A DNA stretch of 64,000 nucleotides from Hymenobacter negativus (GCF_017571495.1 NZ_JAGETZ010000015.1:121489-185488), one strand, 5' to 3'; counted from the stretch's first letter, positions 16,579 to 25,521 are shown. A program made the numbers and translations. The notes: generated from the sequence alone by a model not told the origin.

Positions 16579-17151
16579 CTACAGGTGCTTTACCACCCGC
16601 GCCGGTACGCCCGCCACAATCATGTTGGCGGCCACATCTTTGGTCACCACGGCCCCCGCGCCCACAATGGCGTTTTCACCAATGGTGACGCCGGGCATCA
16701 CCGTGACGTTGGCGCCAATCCAAGCGCCGCGTTTGAGCACAATGGGCTTGGAAACGGTGCCGCGCCGTTGCCCGGGCTCAGTGGGGTGGTTGGACGTGAT
16801 GAGGTTTACTTTCGGTCCCACCAGCACGTCGTCTTCCAGCGTAATGCCGCCCCGGTCCATGAAGGTGCAGGCGTGATTGACAAAGACGTTCTTGCCGATG
16901 CGGATGTTGTGGCCGAAATCCGTGTAGAAAGGTGGAATAAAGAAGAAGGAATCATCCACCGGCTGGTTAATCAACTCGCTGAACACGCGGTTGACCTGCG
17001 CGTTGTCCTCTACCTCCATCGCATTGAGTTGCGAGGTGAGGCGAATGGCCTTACGGATGATGGCGTAAATCTGCGGATATTCCGGGTCGTCGAGCGAGAT
17101 AAGCTCGCCGGCCAGCTCGCGCTCAAAAATGGTTCGGGGTTGGGTTTCCAT
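16579..17151 (-). CDS. Sugar O-acetyltransferase (left-handed beta-helix)
   Basis: The ATG at 17151 (METQPRTIFERELAGE) gives a 190 aa protein of the LacA/Maa family. It has an N-terminal helical cap, then hexapeptide repeats: IRIGKNVFVNHACTFMDRGG, ITLEDDVLVGPKVNLITSNH with the catalytic His, GAWIGANVTVMPGVTIG and GENAIVGAGAVVTKDV. It transfers acetyl from acetyl-CoA to a sugar hydroxyl as a cytoplasmic trimer. The broken AraC gene follows on the same strand after 72 bp and may once have regulated it. Confidence 0.9.
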   Translation of the reverse strand: METQPRTIFERELAGELISLDDPEYPQIYAIIRKAIRLTSQLNAMEVEDNAQVNRVFSELINQPVDDSFFFIPPFYTDFGHNIRIGKNVFVNHACTFMDRGGITLEDDVLVGPKVNLITSNHPTEPGQRRGTVSKPIVLKRGAWIGANVTVMPGVTIGENAIVGAGAVVTKDVAANMIVAGVPARVVKHL

Positions 17152-17346
17152 GTGGTTTCGTAAAGTTGGTAGGCTTTCCTGGCAAATGAGGGCTCCGGGT
17201 CTGGTTGTTGCCCTCATTGCAATTGCGTTTCAAAAAGTTATTGCACTGCCACTTACAGCGGCCCGGGACTTTAGAAGGCTTCCATTCCGTCGTCCAGCCG
17301 ACCCAGAATTATCAGCCTGCTGGAATAGGCAAGTAGCGTCATATTT

Positions 17347-17751
17347 TCACTGTTTCACCGGCATTGCTGGCACCAGCGGCACGGTATCAATCAGTTCGAG
17401 GGACTTGACCATTTTCAGCGTGCTGGTCTTGTACTTGAGAAAATGCGGGGACTTCAGATGCGCCTGGTAGGCCGCCTGGCTGGCGTAGATTTCGAGCACG
17501 GTGATGTGCGTGGGCTGCTTGGCGTCGGCCATGGGATAGAGCGTGAGCACGCCGGGCTCGACACGGAGCGCGGTTTCGGTGTGCTCCTTGAGCGCGGCTT
17601 TGTAGTTTTCAAGCTGCTCTGGATAAATTTCCAGCTTGGCCAGGTGTACGACCTGGGGACTGACTTGGGCCGCCGCGCCGCCACTAGCCATGAGCGTTAG
17701 CAAGGCGGCGTATAGTAACGCCGCTCCTTGGCGAAATACATTCCTTTTCAT
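17347..17751 (-). CDS. Secreted ABM-domain (antibiotic biosynthesis monooxygenase-like) protein
   Basis: The ATG at 17751 starts a 134 aa protein with a signal peptide (MKRNVFRQG, then ALLYAALLTLMASGGAAAQ). A dimeric alpha-beta-barrel ABM domain follows: VHLAKLEIYPEQLENYKAAL, EPGVLTLYPM, HITVLEIYASQAAYQAHLKS. ABM proteins act on quinone-like or heme substrates, often in redox stress. The preceding gene on the strand is the CMD protein, 13 bp away, so the two are co-transcribed. Confidence 0.8.
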   Translation of the reverse strand: MKRNVFRQGAALLYAALLTLMASGGAAAQVSPQVVHLAKLEIYPEQLENYKAALKEHTETALRVEPGVLTLYPMADAKQPTHITVLEIYASQAAYQAHLKSPHFLKYKTSTLKMVKSLELIDTVPLVPAMPVKQ

Positions 17752-17764
17752 GTGGAAAGAGGTC

Positions 17765-18502
17765 TTACTTCTTGTTTGCATCCAGCACGTTAGCTAGCAT
17801 GGTCCGGCCGGCTTCGGCTTCTTTTAGGCCGCCATTTGTTTCCGTCAGCGCCAAGAGCTGCCGGAGCTGGGGCTCGGTCAGGCCCGTGTTCATGCCCATG
17901 CCGAAGTGGGCCTGTAGCATGGGCTCGACGCCGCCCAGGCTCACGAGCGCCGCGATGGTAGCTAGCTCCCGGTCCTGGAAGCTGAACACGTCGCGCTCGA
18001 AGATGTCGGCAAACAGGTGTTCTTTGAGAAACACATCGATTTCCGGGCTGAAAGCATTAGCACCGGTTTGGGGGCTGGCTTCGGGGCGCTTGGTGAGGGC
18101 TTCCAGGTTCTGCTTGCCGCGCTCATACTTGGGAGCCGTGCTGGTGATGGGCGAGGCTTCCCGGCCCACCACGTCGTGCCGGCCCTGGGCTTTGCGCTCC
18201 TCCAGTACCTTCATCAGCGTATTGATACCCTGCAGGCTGCGCGGAAAGCCACAGTAAGCGTAGAGTTGCACCAGCACTTCTTTGGCCTCGTTTACCGTGA
18301 GGCCGGCATCCAGGCCCGCGGCCAGGGCGTGGTGCAAGCGGAGCAAATTGCCTTTGGCGGTGCAAGCAGAAATGGTGACGATGGATTGCTGCCGGGCGGT
18401 TAACGACTCGCCGGGCGGGGTCAGGGGTTGGGCGTTCATCGGAAATGAAAAAAGCAGGAAGAGGACGGCCACAACCGTTGCGAAAAAGCGAGGGTGCTGC
18501 AT
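17765..18502 (-). CDS. Exported carboxymuconolactone decarboxylase-family protein
   Basis: From the ATG at 18502 (MQHPRFFATVVAVLFLLFSF) the 245 aa protein has a signal peptide and two CMD-like helical units. The first includes RQQSIVTISACTAKGNLLRL and AKEVLVQLYAYCGFPRSLQG; the second includes FSFQDRELATIAALVSLGG and LRQLLALTET. Cysteines in the first unit are not in a CxxC pair, so an AhpD-type peroxidase role is doubtful. It is grouped with a cupin (38 bp upstream) and an ABM protein, a common Bacteroidota arrangement. Confidence 0.8.
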   Translation of the reverse strand: MQHPRFFATVVAVLFLLFSFPMNAQPLTPPGESLTARQQSIVTISACTAKGNLLRLHHALAAGLDAGLTVNEAKEVLVQLYAYCGFPRSLQGINTLMKVLEERKAQGRHDVVGREASPITSTAPKYERGKQNLEALTKRPEASPQTGANAFSPEIDVFLKEHLFADIFERDVFSFQDRELATIAALVSLGGVEPMLQAHFGMGMNTGLTEPQLRQLLALTETNGGLKEAEAGRTMLANVLDANKK

Positions 18503-18540
18503 GGTCGGACCCGCAAAGACATATAGGTCGGCCGGCTGCA

Positions 18541-18951
18541 CTACGCGTGCGCCGCCTGATACTCGGCATCGGTGACGGGAGTGCCCCAATCGGCCACGCC
18601 CTGGCTGCTATTGGGGCCGATGGCGAGGTGGGTGAAGAGGCTGGTGGCGGTGGCGCCGTGCCAGTGTACCACGCCGGGCGCGATGGTCACCGTATCGCCG
18701 GGGCGCAGGAGTTGGGCGGGCCGCCCTTTTTCCTGGTAGTAGCCGGCGCCTTCCGTGGCAATCAGGATTTGGCCGGCCGGGTGCGAGTGCCAGCTATTGC
18801 GGGCCCCGGGCTCGAAGGTGACGCTGCCCACCACGCAGTCGGTAGGATTGCCGGGCTGGGTGAGCAGGCTCACCCAGGCAGTGCCGACAAAGTGCTCAGT
18901 GGCGGCCTTCGTGGTGGTCGGAATGGCCGTGTTTTTGGTTGATTCGCTCAT
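18541..18951 (-). CDS. Cupin-domain protein
   Basis: The ATG at 18951 (MSESTKNTAIPTTTK) gives a 136 aa single-domain cupin. Motif 1 is WHSHPAGQILIATEGAGYYQ and motif 2 is RPGDTVTIAPGVVHWHGA; together they supply His ligands for a metal. It is the first gene of a cupin-CMD-ABM operon on the minus strand. An upstream GACCTTTG on that strand resembles a -7 box. The substrate is unknown. Confidence 0.85.
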   Translation of the reverse strand: MSESTKNTAIPTTTKAATEHFVGTAWVSLLTQPGNPTDCVVGSVTFEPGARNSWHSHPAGQILIATEGAGYYQEKGRPAQLLRPGDTVTIAPGVVHWHGATATSLFTHLAIGPNSSQGVADWGTPVTDAEYQAAHA

Positions 18952-19153
18952 GAAGATTGGGGGATTAGGTGCTGCGATAGTGCGGGTTAGCAATACGCAG
19001 TACAAAGGTCCTCGGGCCACGAGCTGGCCGAAAGCAAGAATCAAATGGTTTTGTATACTTTTCAAACAGCCTGCTCTCTCCACTCCGAGATTAGCTACCG
19101 CTTTCAAACCGCCGAATGCATAATGCCAAGTAACACTTTGAAAGGTAGAGTGG

Positions 19154-19193
19154 AAACGAAACGAGCGGGCCAGATGGTCCGCTCGTTTCGTTT
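19154..19193 (-). terminator. Hairpin downstream of the broken alpha/beta hydrolase
   Basis: A perfect 15 bp stem (19154-19168 with 19179-19193) encloses a 10 nt loop GCCAGATGGT. It lies just after the hydrolase stop at 19210. A related hairpin with a similar loop follows the SDR at 20306, so this is a recurring terminator type. Confidence 0.65.
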
Positions 19194-19209
19194 GAGGAGG
19201 GTAATCAGG

Positions 19210-20006
19210 TTATTTTAGGCTGGCTTGGGCGGCGAGCCAGCGCAGGACCAAGGCCGCATCTTCGCGCCAGGTGGACTGGCCAAGCATGGCGTGGCTGCGG
19301 CCGGGCAGCTCCTGGTAGTCAGTGACGGAGCCGGCGTGCCGGTAGCGTCGGTGGTTGGCGCGGTTGAGGGCGGCGGGCATGATGCGGTCGGCGCCGCCGG
19401 CCAGAAACAGCAGCGGCGCGTGCGGCTGGCGGAAGTCGACGCGTGCGGCTAGGCTCAGGGCACCGCGAATGGTCTTTTTTGATTCGGGCGCGGCCAGTTC
19501 CCCGTAGTATTTCCGTTGGTCGGCCAAGGGCAGGCCGTTGGCAATGGTGTACTGCCACTGCTTGAAAGTGGGCAGAAACGTGGTTTCCAGGGATGAAAAC
19601 AGGCCAAGCATGGGCAGGACGGACCGAACCAGCGACAGTTGGCCACCACCACGCCCAAGGGCGGGGCCGACTCGATGGCCACACCGGCTACGACAGCGTT
19701 CTGCTGGAGCAGGAGCTGCACAATAAGCCCACCGAAAGAGTGCCCAATAACAATAGGTTTGGTGGAGAGCTGCGCGATGAAATCAGTGTAGACCTGCAAC
19801 ACGTCTTCAAGGCCGTTTTGAGCGATGGGCGAGTGCGGGTGTTGATGGCGCAGCTCTGCGGCCGGCGCCTCTTTATGGGGCCAGTTGGGCGCGTAGCACG
19901 TGTAGCCTTCGCCTTCAAAGAACGTCTTCCAGTTATCCCAGCTAGCTGACGTGACGACGGCACCCGTGATAAAAACGATGGCGGGACTACTTGACAAAGA
20001 AGGCAT
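19210..20006 (-). pseudogene. Alpha/beta hydrolase interrupted by a frameshift
   Basis: The 5' part from ATG 20006 encodes AIVFITGAVVTSASWDNWKT and the nucleophile elbow IGHSFGGLI. The frame is lost near 19630-19640 (VVVA then a shift). It resumes as LSLVRSVLPMLGLFSSLETT and runs to WREDAALVLRWLAAQ at 19210. The intact paralogue at 54201-55031 aligns across the break. One base restores the frame, so a sequencing error is possible; otherwise the gene is dead. Confidence 0.75.
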
Positions 20007-20099
20007 GAACAGAATCCTTAACTAGGCGAAGTTTTGGCCTGTAGAAAAGGTGATAAAATTAAGTCAGAGCCATTTCGGCATCAATGTATCGGTCGGGCC

Positions 20100-20175
20100 G
20101 TAGCGCGAACTTTCAGTTCGCGTCTTGGAACGACGACCAAGCGGAGCAGGGACGCGAACTGAAAGTTCGCGCTAC
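20100..20175. repeat. REPIN-like inverted repeat
   Basis: Two 25 bp arms (20100-20124 and 20151-20175) are perfect reverse complements separated by 26 bp. Each arm is itself a small imperfect palindrome, CGCGAAC-TTTCA-GTTCGCG. This nested organisation is that of REP doublets (REPINs/BIMEs). It lies in a gene-free gap between the broken hydrolase and the SDR. Confidence 0.75.
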
Positions 20176-20231
20176 TCGTCTCTGGTTCCAACACTGCTCT
20201 AGGACGGGCTTTAAGGTATGTGGTAGAAATT

Positions 20232-20263
20232 GAAAAGAGCGAGCCAGATGTTCCGTTCTTTTC
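20232..20263 (-). terminator. Hairpin downstream of SDR
   Basis: A 10 bp stem GAAAAGAGCG/CGTTCTTTTC with one G-T pair and loop containing GCCAGATG follows the SDR stop at 20306. On the minus strand it is followed by a T-rich stretch. Sequence and loop resemble the hairpin at 19154-19193. Confidence 0.5.
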
Positions 20264-20305
20264 GTTTTGGGGCTGGTGCCGAGCTATGGTTCCCAACGGT
20301 CCGCC

Positions 20306-21064
20306 TTAATCAACGGGCATCCCGGCCACGAACAGCACCTGTCCCGTGATAAACCCAGCGGCCTCCGACGCAAAAAACGCGACGGCATGCGCCACGTCGG
20401 CTGGGGTGCCGGCCCGGTTCACGGGAATCTGCCGGATGGCCTGGTGCAGGTGGGCTTCCAGGGTAAGGCCTTTGCGGCGGGCGGTGGCTTCCGTCATAGC
20501 CGTAACTACGAGTCCAGGGGCTACCACATTGGCCGTGATGCCATCAGGCCCCAATTCCACGGCCAGAGATTTGATAAAGCCGTGCATCCCCGCTTTGGCC
20601 GCGCAATAGTTGGCCCGGTCCCGGTGACCCTGAGCTGAAATACTGGATATGTTAACGAGGCGACCCCAACCGGCGGCCTTCATGCCCGGCAGGCATGCCT
20701 TGGTCAGCAAAAAGCTGCCCCTTAGGTGTACAGCAATGACTTCATCCCAGTCCTGGACCGACATGGCTGTCAGGGAGCCGTCGCGGGCAAACCCGGCATT
20801 GTTGACTAAAATAGTCGGCGCGCCGACCTCGGCAATAATGCGCTCCAGCGCCTCGGCTACGGCCTGTTCGTTCGCCACGTCGGCCCCAACGGCCAGGGCC
20901 TGCCCGCCAGCCCGCTCGATGGCCGCGACCGTGTGGTAGCCCGCCTGCGCGGTCTGGTCCAGCACAACCACCCGGCACCCATCCGCGGCGAGGCGTTGCG
21001 CAATTCCCGCCCCGATGCCTTGGGCGGCCCCGGTTACGAGGGCTATTTTGGGGGTTGAATTCAT
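20306..21064 (-). CDS. SDR oxidoreductase (FabG-like)
   Basis: The ATG at 21064 (MNSTPKIALVTGAAQGIGAG) begins a 252 aa classical short-chain dehydrogenase. It has TGxxxGIG for NAD(P), NNAG (ILVNNAGFARDG), the catalytic Ser in NISSISAQ, YCAAKAG for Tyr/Lys, and PG after VVAP. All catalytic residues are present. It is most like 3-oxoacyl reductases; the substrate is unknown. It is downstream of the GNAT gene on the same strand with a 70 bp gap. Confidence 0.85.
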   Translation of the reverse strand: MNSTPKIALVTGAAQGIGAGIAQRLAADGCRVVVLDQTAQAGYHTVAAIERAGGQALAVGADVANEQAVAEALERIIAEVGAPTILVNNAGFARDGSLTAMSVQDWDEVIAVHLRGSFLLTKACLPGMKAAGWGRLVNISSISAQGHRDRANYCAAKAGMHGFIKSLAVELGPDGITANVVAPGLVVTAMTEATARRKGLTLEAHLHQAIRQIPVNRAGTPADVAHAVAFFASEAAGFITGQVLFVAGMPVD

Positions 21065-21134
21065 GACATGAACGGACGCTGGAGCGGTAAAAGTGGACCG
21101 TATGGAAGAAACTATACCGGAGATTGAGAGGGCA

Positions 21135-22064
21135 CTAATCAAGGGCCAGCATAATGGGGCTGAACAGCTGCGTGCGGTTTCCTGGCAACGCATCCGTCCC
21201 GTGCAGCATGAGCGAGGTGGTGAACGTCGGTTGTAGCCCGTGTTGCGGGACCCAGGCCAACAGGGTCGGGTGCCGGGCGTCTACTTCCAGGCGCAGCAGC
21301 TCTGCCGGGCCCAGCGCCTTTCCTGCAGCGGCCACTAGCTGTTGCGCCCCCGCCGCGTCGGGCGCGATGACCGGGCCCATTACTACCTGCCCGATGTTGC
21401 GCCAGGCCGCCGCGTAGCCCTTGATTACCCCGTTATGTTCTAGTACCCACCAGTGCTCGGCAAACACGAGCAGTTGGTCGAGCACCGCTTGCCGGTTCGT
21501 ACCAGTAACCTGTGCATCCAATCGGAAAATAGCGGCGCTATCTGCCAGCGTCGCTGGCCGCACCCGGCCGGGTCCCGTCGTCGCGGGCCGGGGCTGGAAG
21601 TAGCCAACGTGCGTCGTCGAGGCAATTAGCGTTCGGAAGCCCAATTCCTCGTACAGCGGTCGGCCGGCTTCGGTCGCATACAGCGCCACGGGCGTGCCGT
21701 GTGCTTCGGCCAAGGCGTGTTGCATCAGCCGCCTTCCCAGGCCCTGCCGGTTGTATCGCGCCGCTACCAGAACCATACCGATAACGGCCAATTCAGGGCC
21801 ATAGGGGGTTAATACGACGGTGGCCGCCAGCTCACCTGCTGGGTCCGCCAAGCCGTACACTTGCCCGGCGGCAAACAGGAAACGCCACTTCTGCTCTTCA
21901 GGCGGCCAGCTACGGTTTTGCGCTAGCCTCAGGCAAGCCGGCAGGTCGTCAAGCCGCAAGCGCCGAATGGGTTCTTCACGCAGCAATTCCGTAACAGGTG
22001 CTGCCTGCGTGTTGGGCGTAGGGGGCACAGCGGGTACCGCTACACTGGATGGGGTGGGCGTCAT
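21135..22064 (-). CDS. GNAT-family acetyltransferase with C-terminal extension
   Basis: The ATG at 22064 gives a 309 aa protein. After a Pro-rich N-terminus, residues 35-160 form a GNAT domain (RLRLDDLPACLRL, VIGMVLVAARYNRQGLGRRL, LYATEAGRPLYEELGFR). Residues 165-305 look like a second, degenerate GNAT-like half (VRPATLADSAAIFRLDAQ). It is divergent from the MocR regulator 132 bp away, which probably controls it. Confidence 0.8.
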   Translation of the reverse strand: MTPTPSSVAVPAVPPTPNTQAAPVTELLREEPIRRLRLDDLPACLRLAQNRSWPPEEQKWRFLFAAGQVYGLADPAGELAATVVLTPYGPELAVIGMVLVAARYNRQGLGRRLMQHALAEAHGTPVALYATEAGRPLYEELGFRTLIASTTHVGYFQPRPATTGPGRVRPATLADSAAIFRLDAQVTGTNRQAVLDQLLVFAEHWWVLEHNGVIKGYAAAWRNIGQVVMGPVIAPDAAGAQQLVAAAGKALGPAELLRLEVDARHPTLLAWVPQHGLQPTFTTSLMLHGTDALPGNRTQLFSPIMLALD

Positions 22065-22196
22065 CAAACGAGTAGAAGGGAGTACGCTCGCGCGGGAAGC
22101 CCATGAGCTGCCACAGAAAGCGGACCCAAAGCATCACCCGGCGCAGAAGTGCAACAAAGGTGATACCTTACCGGCCTACCCACCTGGTCCGGTTTT

Positions 22197-23699
22197 ATGA
22201 TAGCAGCTAGTCCGGTTATGTTGCCCTACGCAACGCTCATTCCGCTGGAGCGCCACGGCCCAAATAGCTTAAGCCAACAGGTGACTTCCGGCTTTATCCA
22301 CCTCATTCAGCAGGGGCTGTTGCTGGCGGGAACCAAGCTGCCCGGCACCCGTACTCTGGCCGGCTTGCTGGGATTGCACCGACAAACGGTGGTCGTGGCC
22401 TTCGACGAACTGGTGGCCCAGGGCTGGATTCATCAGGTGGCGTCGAAAGGCGCGTGGGTGAGCAGCAGTATCCCCGTTATTCGGCCAGCGGCTCTACCAG
22501 CGGGCGCCACACGCCAGTTCGCGCCGCGTGCCGGCTTCAATTACGAGCCCGTTCCCACGTATCCCACGACGGTCCGCGCCCCGTCCCTGCCGCTTGTGCT
22601 CGACGCCGGCTCGCCGGATAGTCGCTTGGCGCCGCTGGCTTCGCTGGTGCGCAAGTATCGCGCCGTATCCCTGCGTGCGGGCCAGCGGCGAGGGCTGGGC
22701 TACGCGGACCCCAATGGAAGCGGGGCCCTGCGGCAGCAGTTGGCGCAGTACCTCCAACGGACGCGGGGCCTGCCCGCGCAGGTTGAAAATGTGTTCGTGA
22801 CGCGCGGCAGCAGCATGTCCCTGTACCTGCTGCTGCGCCTGTTGCTGCGGACCGGGGACACGGTGGTGGTAGGGGAACATAGCTACCACGGGGCCGACTA
22901 CGCCTGCGCCCAACAGGGGGCCCGCCTCGAACGGGTACGCGTCGATAACCACGGCCTGAACGTGGAGGAGTTGGAGGCCGTATGCCGGCGGCAGGCGGTG
23001 CGGCTGCTGTACGTGACGCCCCACCATCACTATCCGACGACTGTCATGCTAGCGGCCGACCGTCGGGTTCGGCTTTTGCAGTTGGCCGAGCAGTACGATT
23101 TCATCATTCTGGAGGACGACTACGACTACGACTTTCATTACGATGGCGCCCCCATCCTGCCGCTGGCCAGTGCGGACCGCCACGGGCGGGTGATGTACCT
23201 GGGCTCCTTGAGCAAGGTGCTGGCGCCGGCCTTTCGGGTGGGCTACGTGGTTGCGCCGGCCGACATTATCGAAGCCTTGGGACAGCTACGGCGGCACATC
23301 GACCACCAAGGCGATGCAGTGTTGGAGCAGAGCATTGCCGAGCTTTTTGCCGAGGGGGAACTGGGGGCTCATCTAAAGCGGGCCCGCCACCACTACCAGC
23401 AGCGCCGGGACGTGTTCTGTGCCCTGCTGCGCCAGGAGGCAAGTCCTTGGCTGAGTTTTGATGAGCCCGCTGGAGGAATGGCTGTCTGGGTGCGCTTTGG
23501 CGACGAGGTTAACTTAAACGACCTTTCCGCTCGTTGCCGGCTACTTGGCCTGGGCATCGGGGATGGGCGGCTTTTTCAAACGCCGGCCGAAACCCGCGCC
23601 CACCACCTGCGCCTGGGCTTTGCCTCGTTAACTCCCGACGAACTGACCCAAAGTGTAGCGGTGCTGCAACAGGCACTGAGCGAGCTTTACACACTGTAA
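22197..23699 (+). CDS. MocR/PdxR-type GntR-aminotransferase regulator
   Basis: The 500 aa product joins an N-terminal GntR winged helix (residues 20-90; LPGTRTLAGLLGLHRQTVVV) to a fold-type I aminotransferase domain. The PLP lysine is in GSLSKVLAPAFRVGY and the Asp strand in ILEDDYDYDFHYDG. MocR proteins bind PLP or amino compounds and regulate nearby genes, often divergent ones; the GNAT gene at 22064 fits. An in-frame ATG at 22218 is an alternative start. Confidence 0.9.
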   Translation: MIAASPVMLPYATLIPLERHGPNSLSQQVTSGFIHLIQQGLLLAGTKLPGTRTLAGLLGLHRQTVVVAFDELVAQGWIHQVASKGAWVSSSIPVIRPAALPAGATRQFAPRAGFNYEPVPTYPTTVRAPSLPLVLDAGSPDSRLAPLASLVRKYRAVSLRAGQRRGLGYADPNGSGALRQQLAQYLQRTRGLPAQVENVFVTRGSSMSLYLLLRLLLRTGDTVVVGEHSYHGADYACAQQGARLERVRVDNHGLNVEELEAVCRRQAVRLLYVTPHHHYPTTVMLAADRRVRLLQLAEQYDFIILEDDYDYDFHYDGAPILPLASADRHGRVMYLGSLSKVLAPAFRVGYVVAPADIIEALGQLRRHIDHQGDAVLEQSIAELFAEGELGAHLKRARHHYQQRRDVFCALLRQEASPWLSFDEPAGGMAVWVRFGDEVNLNDLSARCRLLGLGIGDGRLFQTPAETRAHHLRLGFASLTPDELTQSVAVLQQALSELYTL

Positions 23700-23829
23700 C
23701 GGTAGACGGTCCCCAAGCCCGTAGCAGCCGGCACAAGCCGAACACAGGGCGCTGCAAACATCGCTTTCAACACCATCCTTTGTCTATTTCAATAATAATT
23801 ACTGGATACCGCTTTGACCATTGACCTAC

Positions 23830-24765
23830 CTAGCGCAGTCCCACCATCTTCAAGAATAGACCGCCTGGGTTCTTATCGGCTTTCACCTTGCCGGTTTTAT
23901 GCTTATAGGTAAATGAGAACAGGGCATTCAGCTTCTTGGCGTCTCCTAGAATCTGGCTAATAAGCTTGGGGTCACGAATTTCTAGCTCCTCCAGGTTCTG
24001 CAGGGCCCGGCGTTGCTTCTCCTCCTCGGCCCCGTCCTCGAATGGGATGGGCAGCTGCTGGGGGACCTGTGCGTTGACAAAGAAGCGGATGCTGTGAAAT
24101 GAGCGCCCTTTTTTGATGAGCTCGTAGTTGATGCGTAGGTCCGTGTGCTCGTTGATTTGGGTAGTGGCCACATCGAGCACATATTTCTGCAGGGCCGAAA
24201 TCTTCTCGTATTGCTCTGGCGCTTGGCCCTTGGGGTCCTTGAGCGAGAGCATAACCTTGAATTCTTCCAAGGTGAAGGTTTTGGTTTCCCCGATGTCCTT
24301 CCACTGGGAGGCAATCTGATAGATGCGCTTGGCGTACTTACTCGACAAGCTGAAAACTGACTGCAGGCGGTAGGAGGTGAAGTTATTCTTCAGGTCAATC
24401 AGGTAGCGCCGCATCCGCTCGGAGATTTCCAACTCGATGATGCCCTCCCCTTTCACGTAGAGCGCGGAGGCAAGTAGCCCTACCTGAAGCACGTGCTTGT
24501 TGTCCTCGATGTGGTACTCGCGGCTGCGCAGGTTGGAAGTGGCCTCCAGCAGGCGTTGGTAGTTCCAGCCCCGGCCCGTGAGCTGCTCCAGTTCCTTCAC
24601 CCGGATGCGGTAGATGGTGCCGGGTTGGTCTTCCTTGCGCAACACCGAGAGCAAAGAGAAGACAATATCCATCTCGCAAGCACTCATCTCATAGCGTGCG
24701 GTGGTAATGGCATTGTGCTGCCGGATTTCTAGGAAGGAAGTTTCAGAAGTAGCCGGGACGCTCAT
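23830..24765 (-). CDS. rep: Rep_3-family plasmid replication initiator
   Basis: The 311 aa product is a RepB/Rep_3 initiator with tandem winged helices. The first is RQHNAITTARYEMSACEMDI with LEQLTGRGWNYQRLLEATSN; the second includes YRLQSVFSLSSKYAKRIYQI and FTLEEFKVMLSL. Such proteins bind iterons to open the plasmid origin. The iterons lie directly upstream (24842 onward), and a -7 box TATATTTG (24795-24802, minus strand) sits between them and the ATG, so Rep probably represses itself. The C-terminus (KNPGGLFLKMVGL) matches other Bacteroidota Rep proteins. Confidence 0.92.
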   Translation of the reverse strand: MSVPATSETSFLEIRQHNAITTARYEMSACEMDIVFSLLSVLRKEDQPGTIYRIRVKELEQLTGRGWNYQRLLEATSNLRSREYHIEDNKHVLQVGLLASALYVKGEGIIELEISERMRRYLIDLKNNFTSYRLQSVFSLSSKYAKRIYQIASQWKDIGETKTFTLEEFKVMLSLKDPKGQAPEQYEKISALQKYVLDVATTQINEHTDLRINYELIKKGRSFHSIRFFVNAQVPQQLPIPFEDGAEEEKQRRALQNLEELEIRDPKLISQILGDAKKLNALFSFTYKHKTGKVKADKNPGGLFLKMVGLR

Positions 24766-24794
24766 AGGGACTTAAGACAAATAGCTTCTACGGC

Positions 24795-24802
24795 CAAATA
24801 TA
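24795..24802 (-). promoter_or_regulatory. -7 box of rep promoter
   Basis: On the minus strand the sequence reads TATATTTG, a full match to the Bacteroidota TAnnTTTG element, 30 bp upstream of the rep ATG. The -33 element is not clear. Iterons begin about 40 bp further upstream. Confidence 0.55.
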
Positions 24803-24841
24803 AGCAACTTACAGCTGCTAAAGTAAGACTTTCTTGGAGTT

Positions 24842-24984
24842 CTATCCTTTAGCTTACCATCTCTATCCCTTGCACTTACGAAAGCTATCCTTTAGCGTAC
24901 CATCCCTATCCTTTGACTTACAAAACCTATCCTTTGTACTTACCATCCCTATCCTTTGACTTACCATCCCTATCCTTGAATGGG
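24842..24984 (+). repeat. Tandem iteron array (7 copies)
   Basis: Copies begin at 24842, 24863, 24885, 24906, 24927, 24949 and 24970, a period of 21-22 bp or two helical turns. The consensus is CTATCCTTTGACTTACCAT. Copies 2 and 4 vary in the right half and copy 7 is partial. The spacing puts all Rep sites on one DNA face. Confidence 0.88.
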
Positions 24985-25360
24985 TATAAAAATCAGAAAA
25001 TCAAAAGCTTGCAAGCCCTGCAAATAGAGTAAATACTTGACAAATAAAAAAAACTCACAAATTTGTTGATGTTCGGGCTTCAAAAGGCTTTCAGAGGTAC
25101 AAAATGGAAGAACGAGACAAGGAACAACAGAAAAAGCGAGCATATTTTAGCATAAACACGATTTGCACTATTACAATAAAAAATATACCTTTATTTACTC
25201 AAAAGCAGTTACAATAAGGTATCTGCCCCCAATCCTGTATTCCAAGATAGTATAAAAAGTGCCTTTAGGCTATCCTGTGACTATTTTCCTAGTTTCTGCC
25301 GCTCCTACAGCAGTAACAGGAAATACCGGCCAACTCCTAAAGCAAGCAACAGTAACAAAA

Positions 25361-25458
25361 AGGATAGGAATGGTAAGTAGAGCCCATCCCAAAGCCCAAA
25401 AGGATAGAAATGGTAAGCCAAAATGCCAAGCAGACACCGAAAGGATAGAAATGGTAAG
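25361..25458 (-). repeat. Inverted iterons (3 copies)
   Basis: Three reverse-oriented iterons (AGGATAGGAATGGTAAG and close variants) start at 25361, 25401 and 25442, spaced about 40 bp. The half-spacing and reversal relative to the main array suggest a handcuffing or copy-control locus. Confidence 0.75.
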
Positions 25459-25521
25459 CGTTTACGGTCGCTAGAAGCACTATTGCCAGTTAAATTTATC
25501 CAAGTCAAGGCTAGAACGCAG

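Noticed and set aside
24842..25458. Regularly spaced repeats that could suggest a CRISPR array
   Set aside because: The unit repeats every 21-22 bp without unique spacers and occurs in both orientations beside a Rep_3 gene, so these are iterons.
25259..25508. Short frames inside the origin
   Set aside because: They are translations of iteron repeats and have no protein family features.
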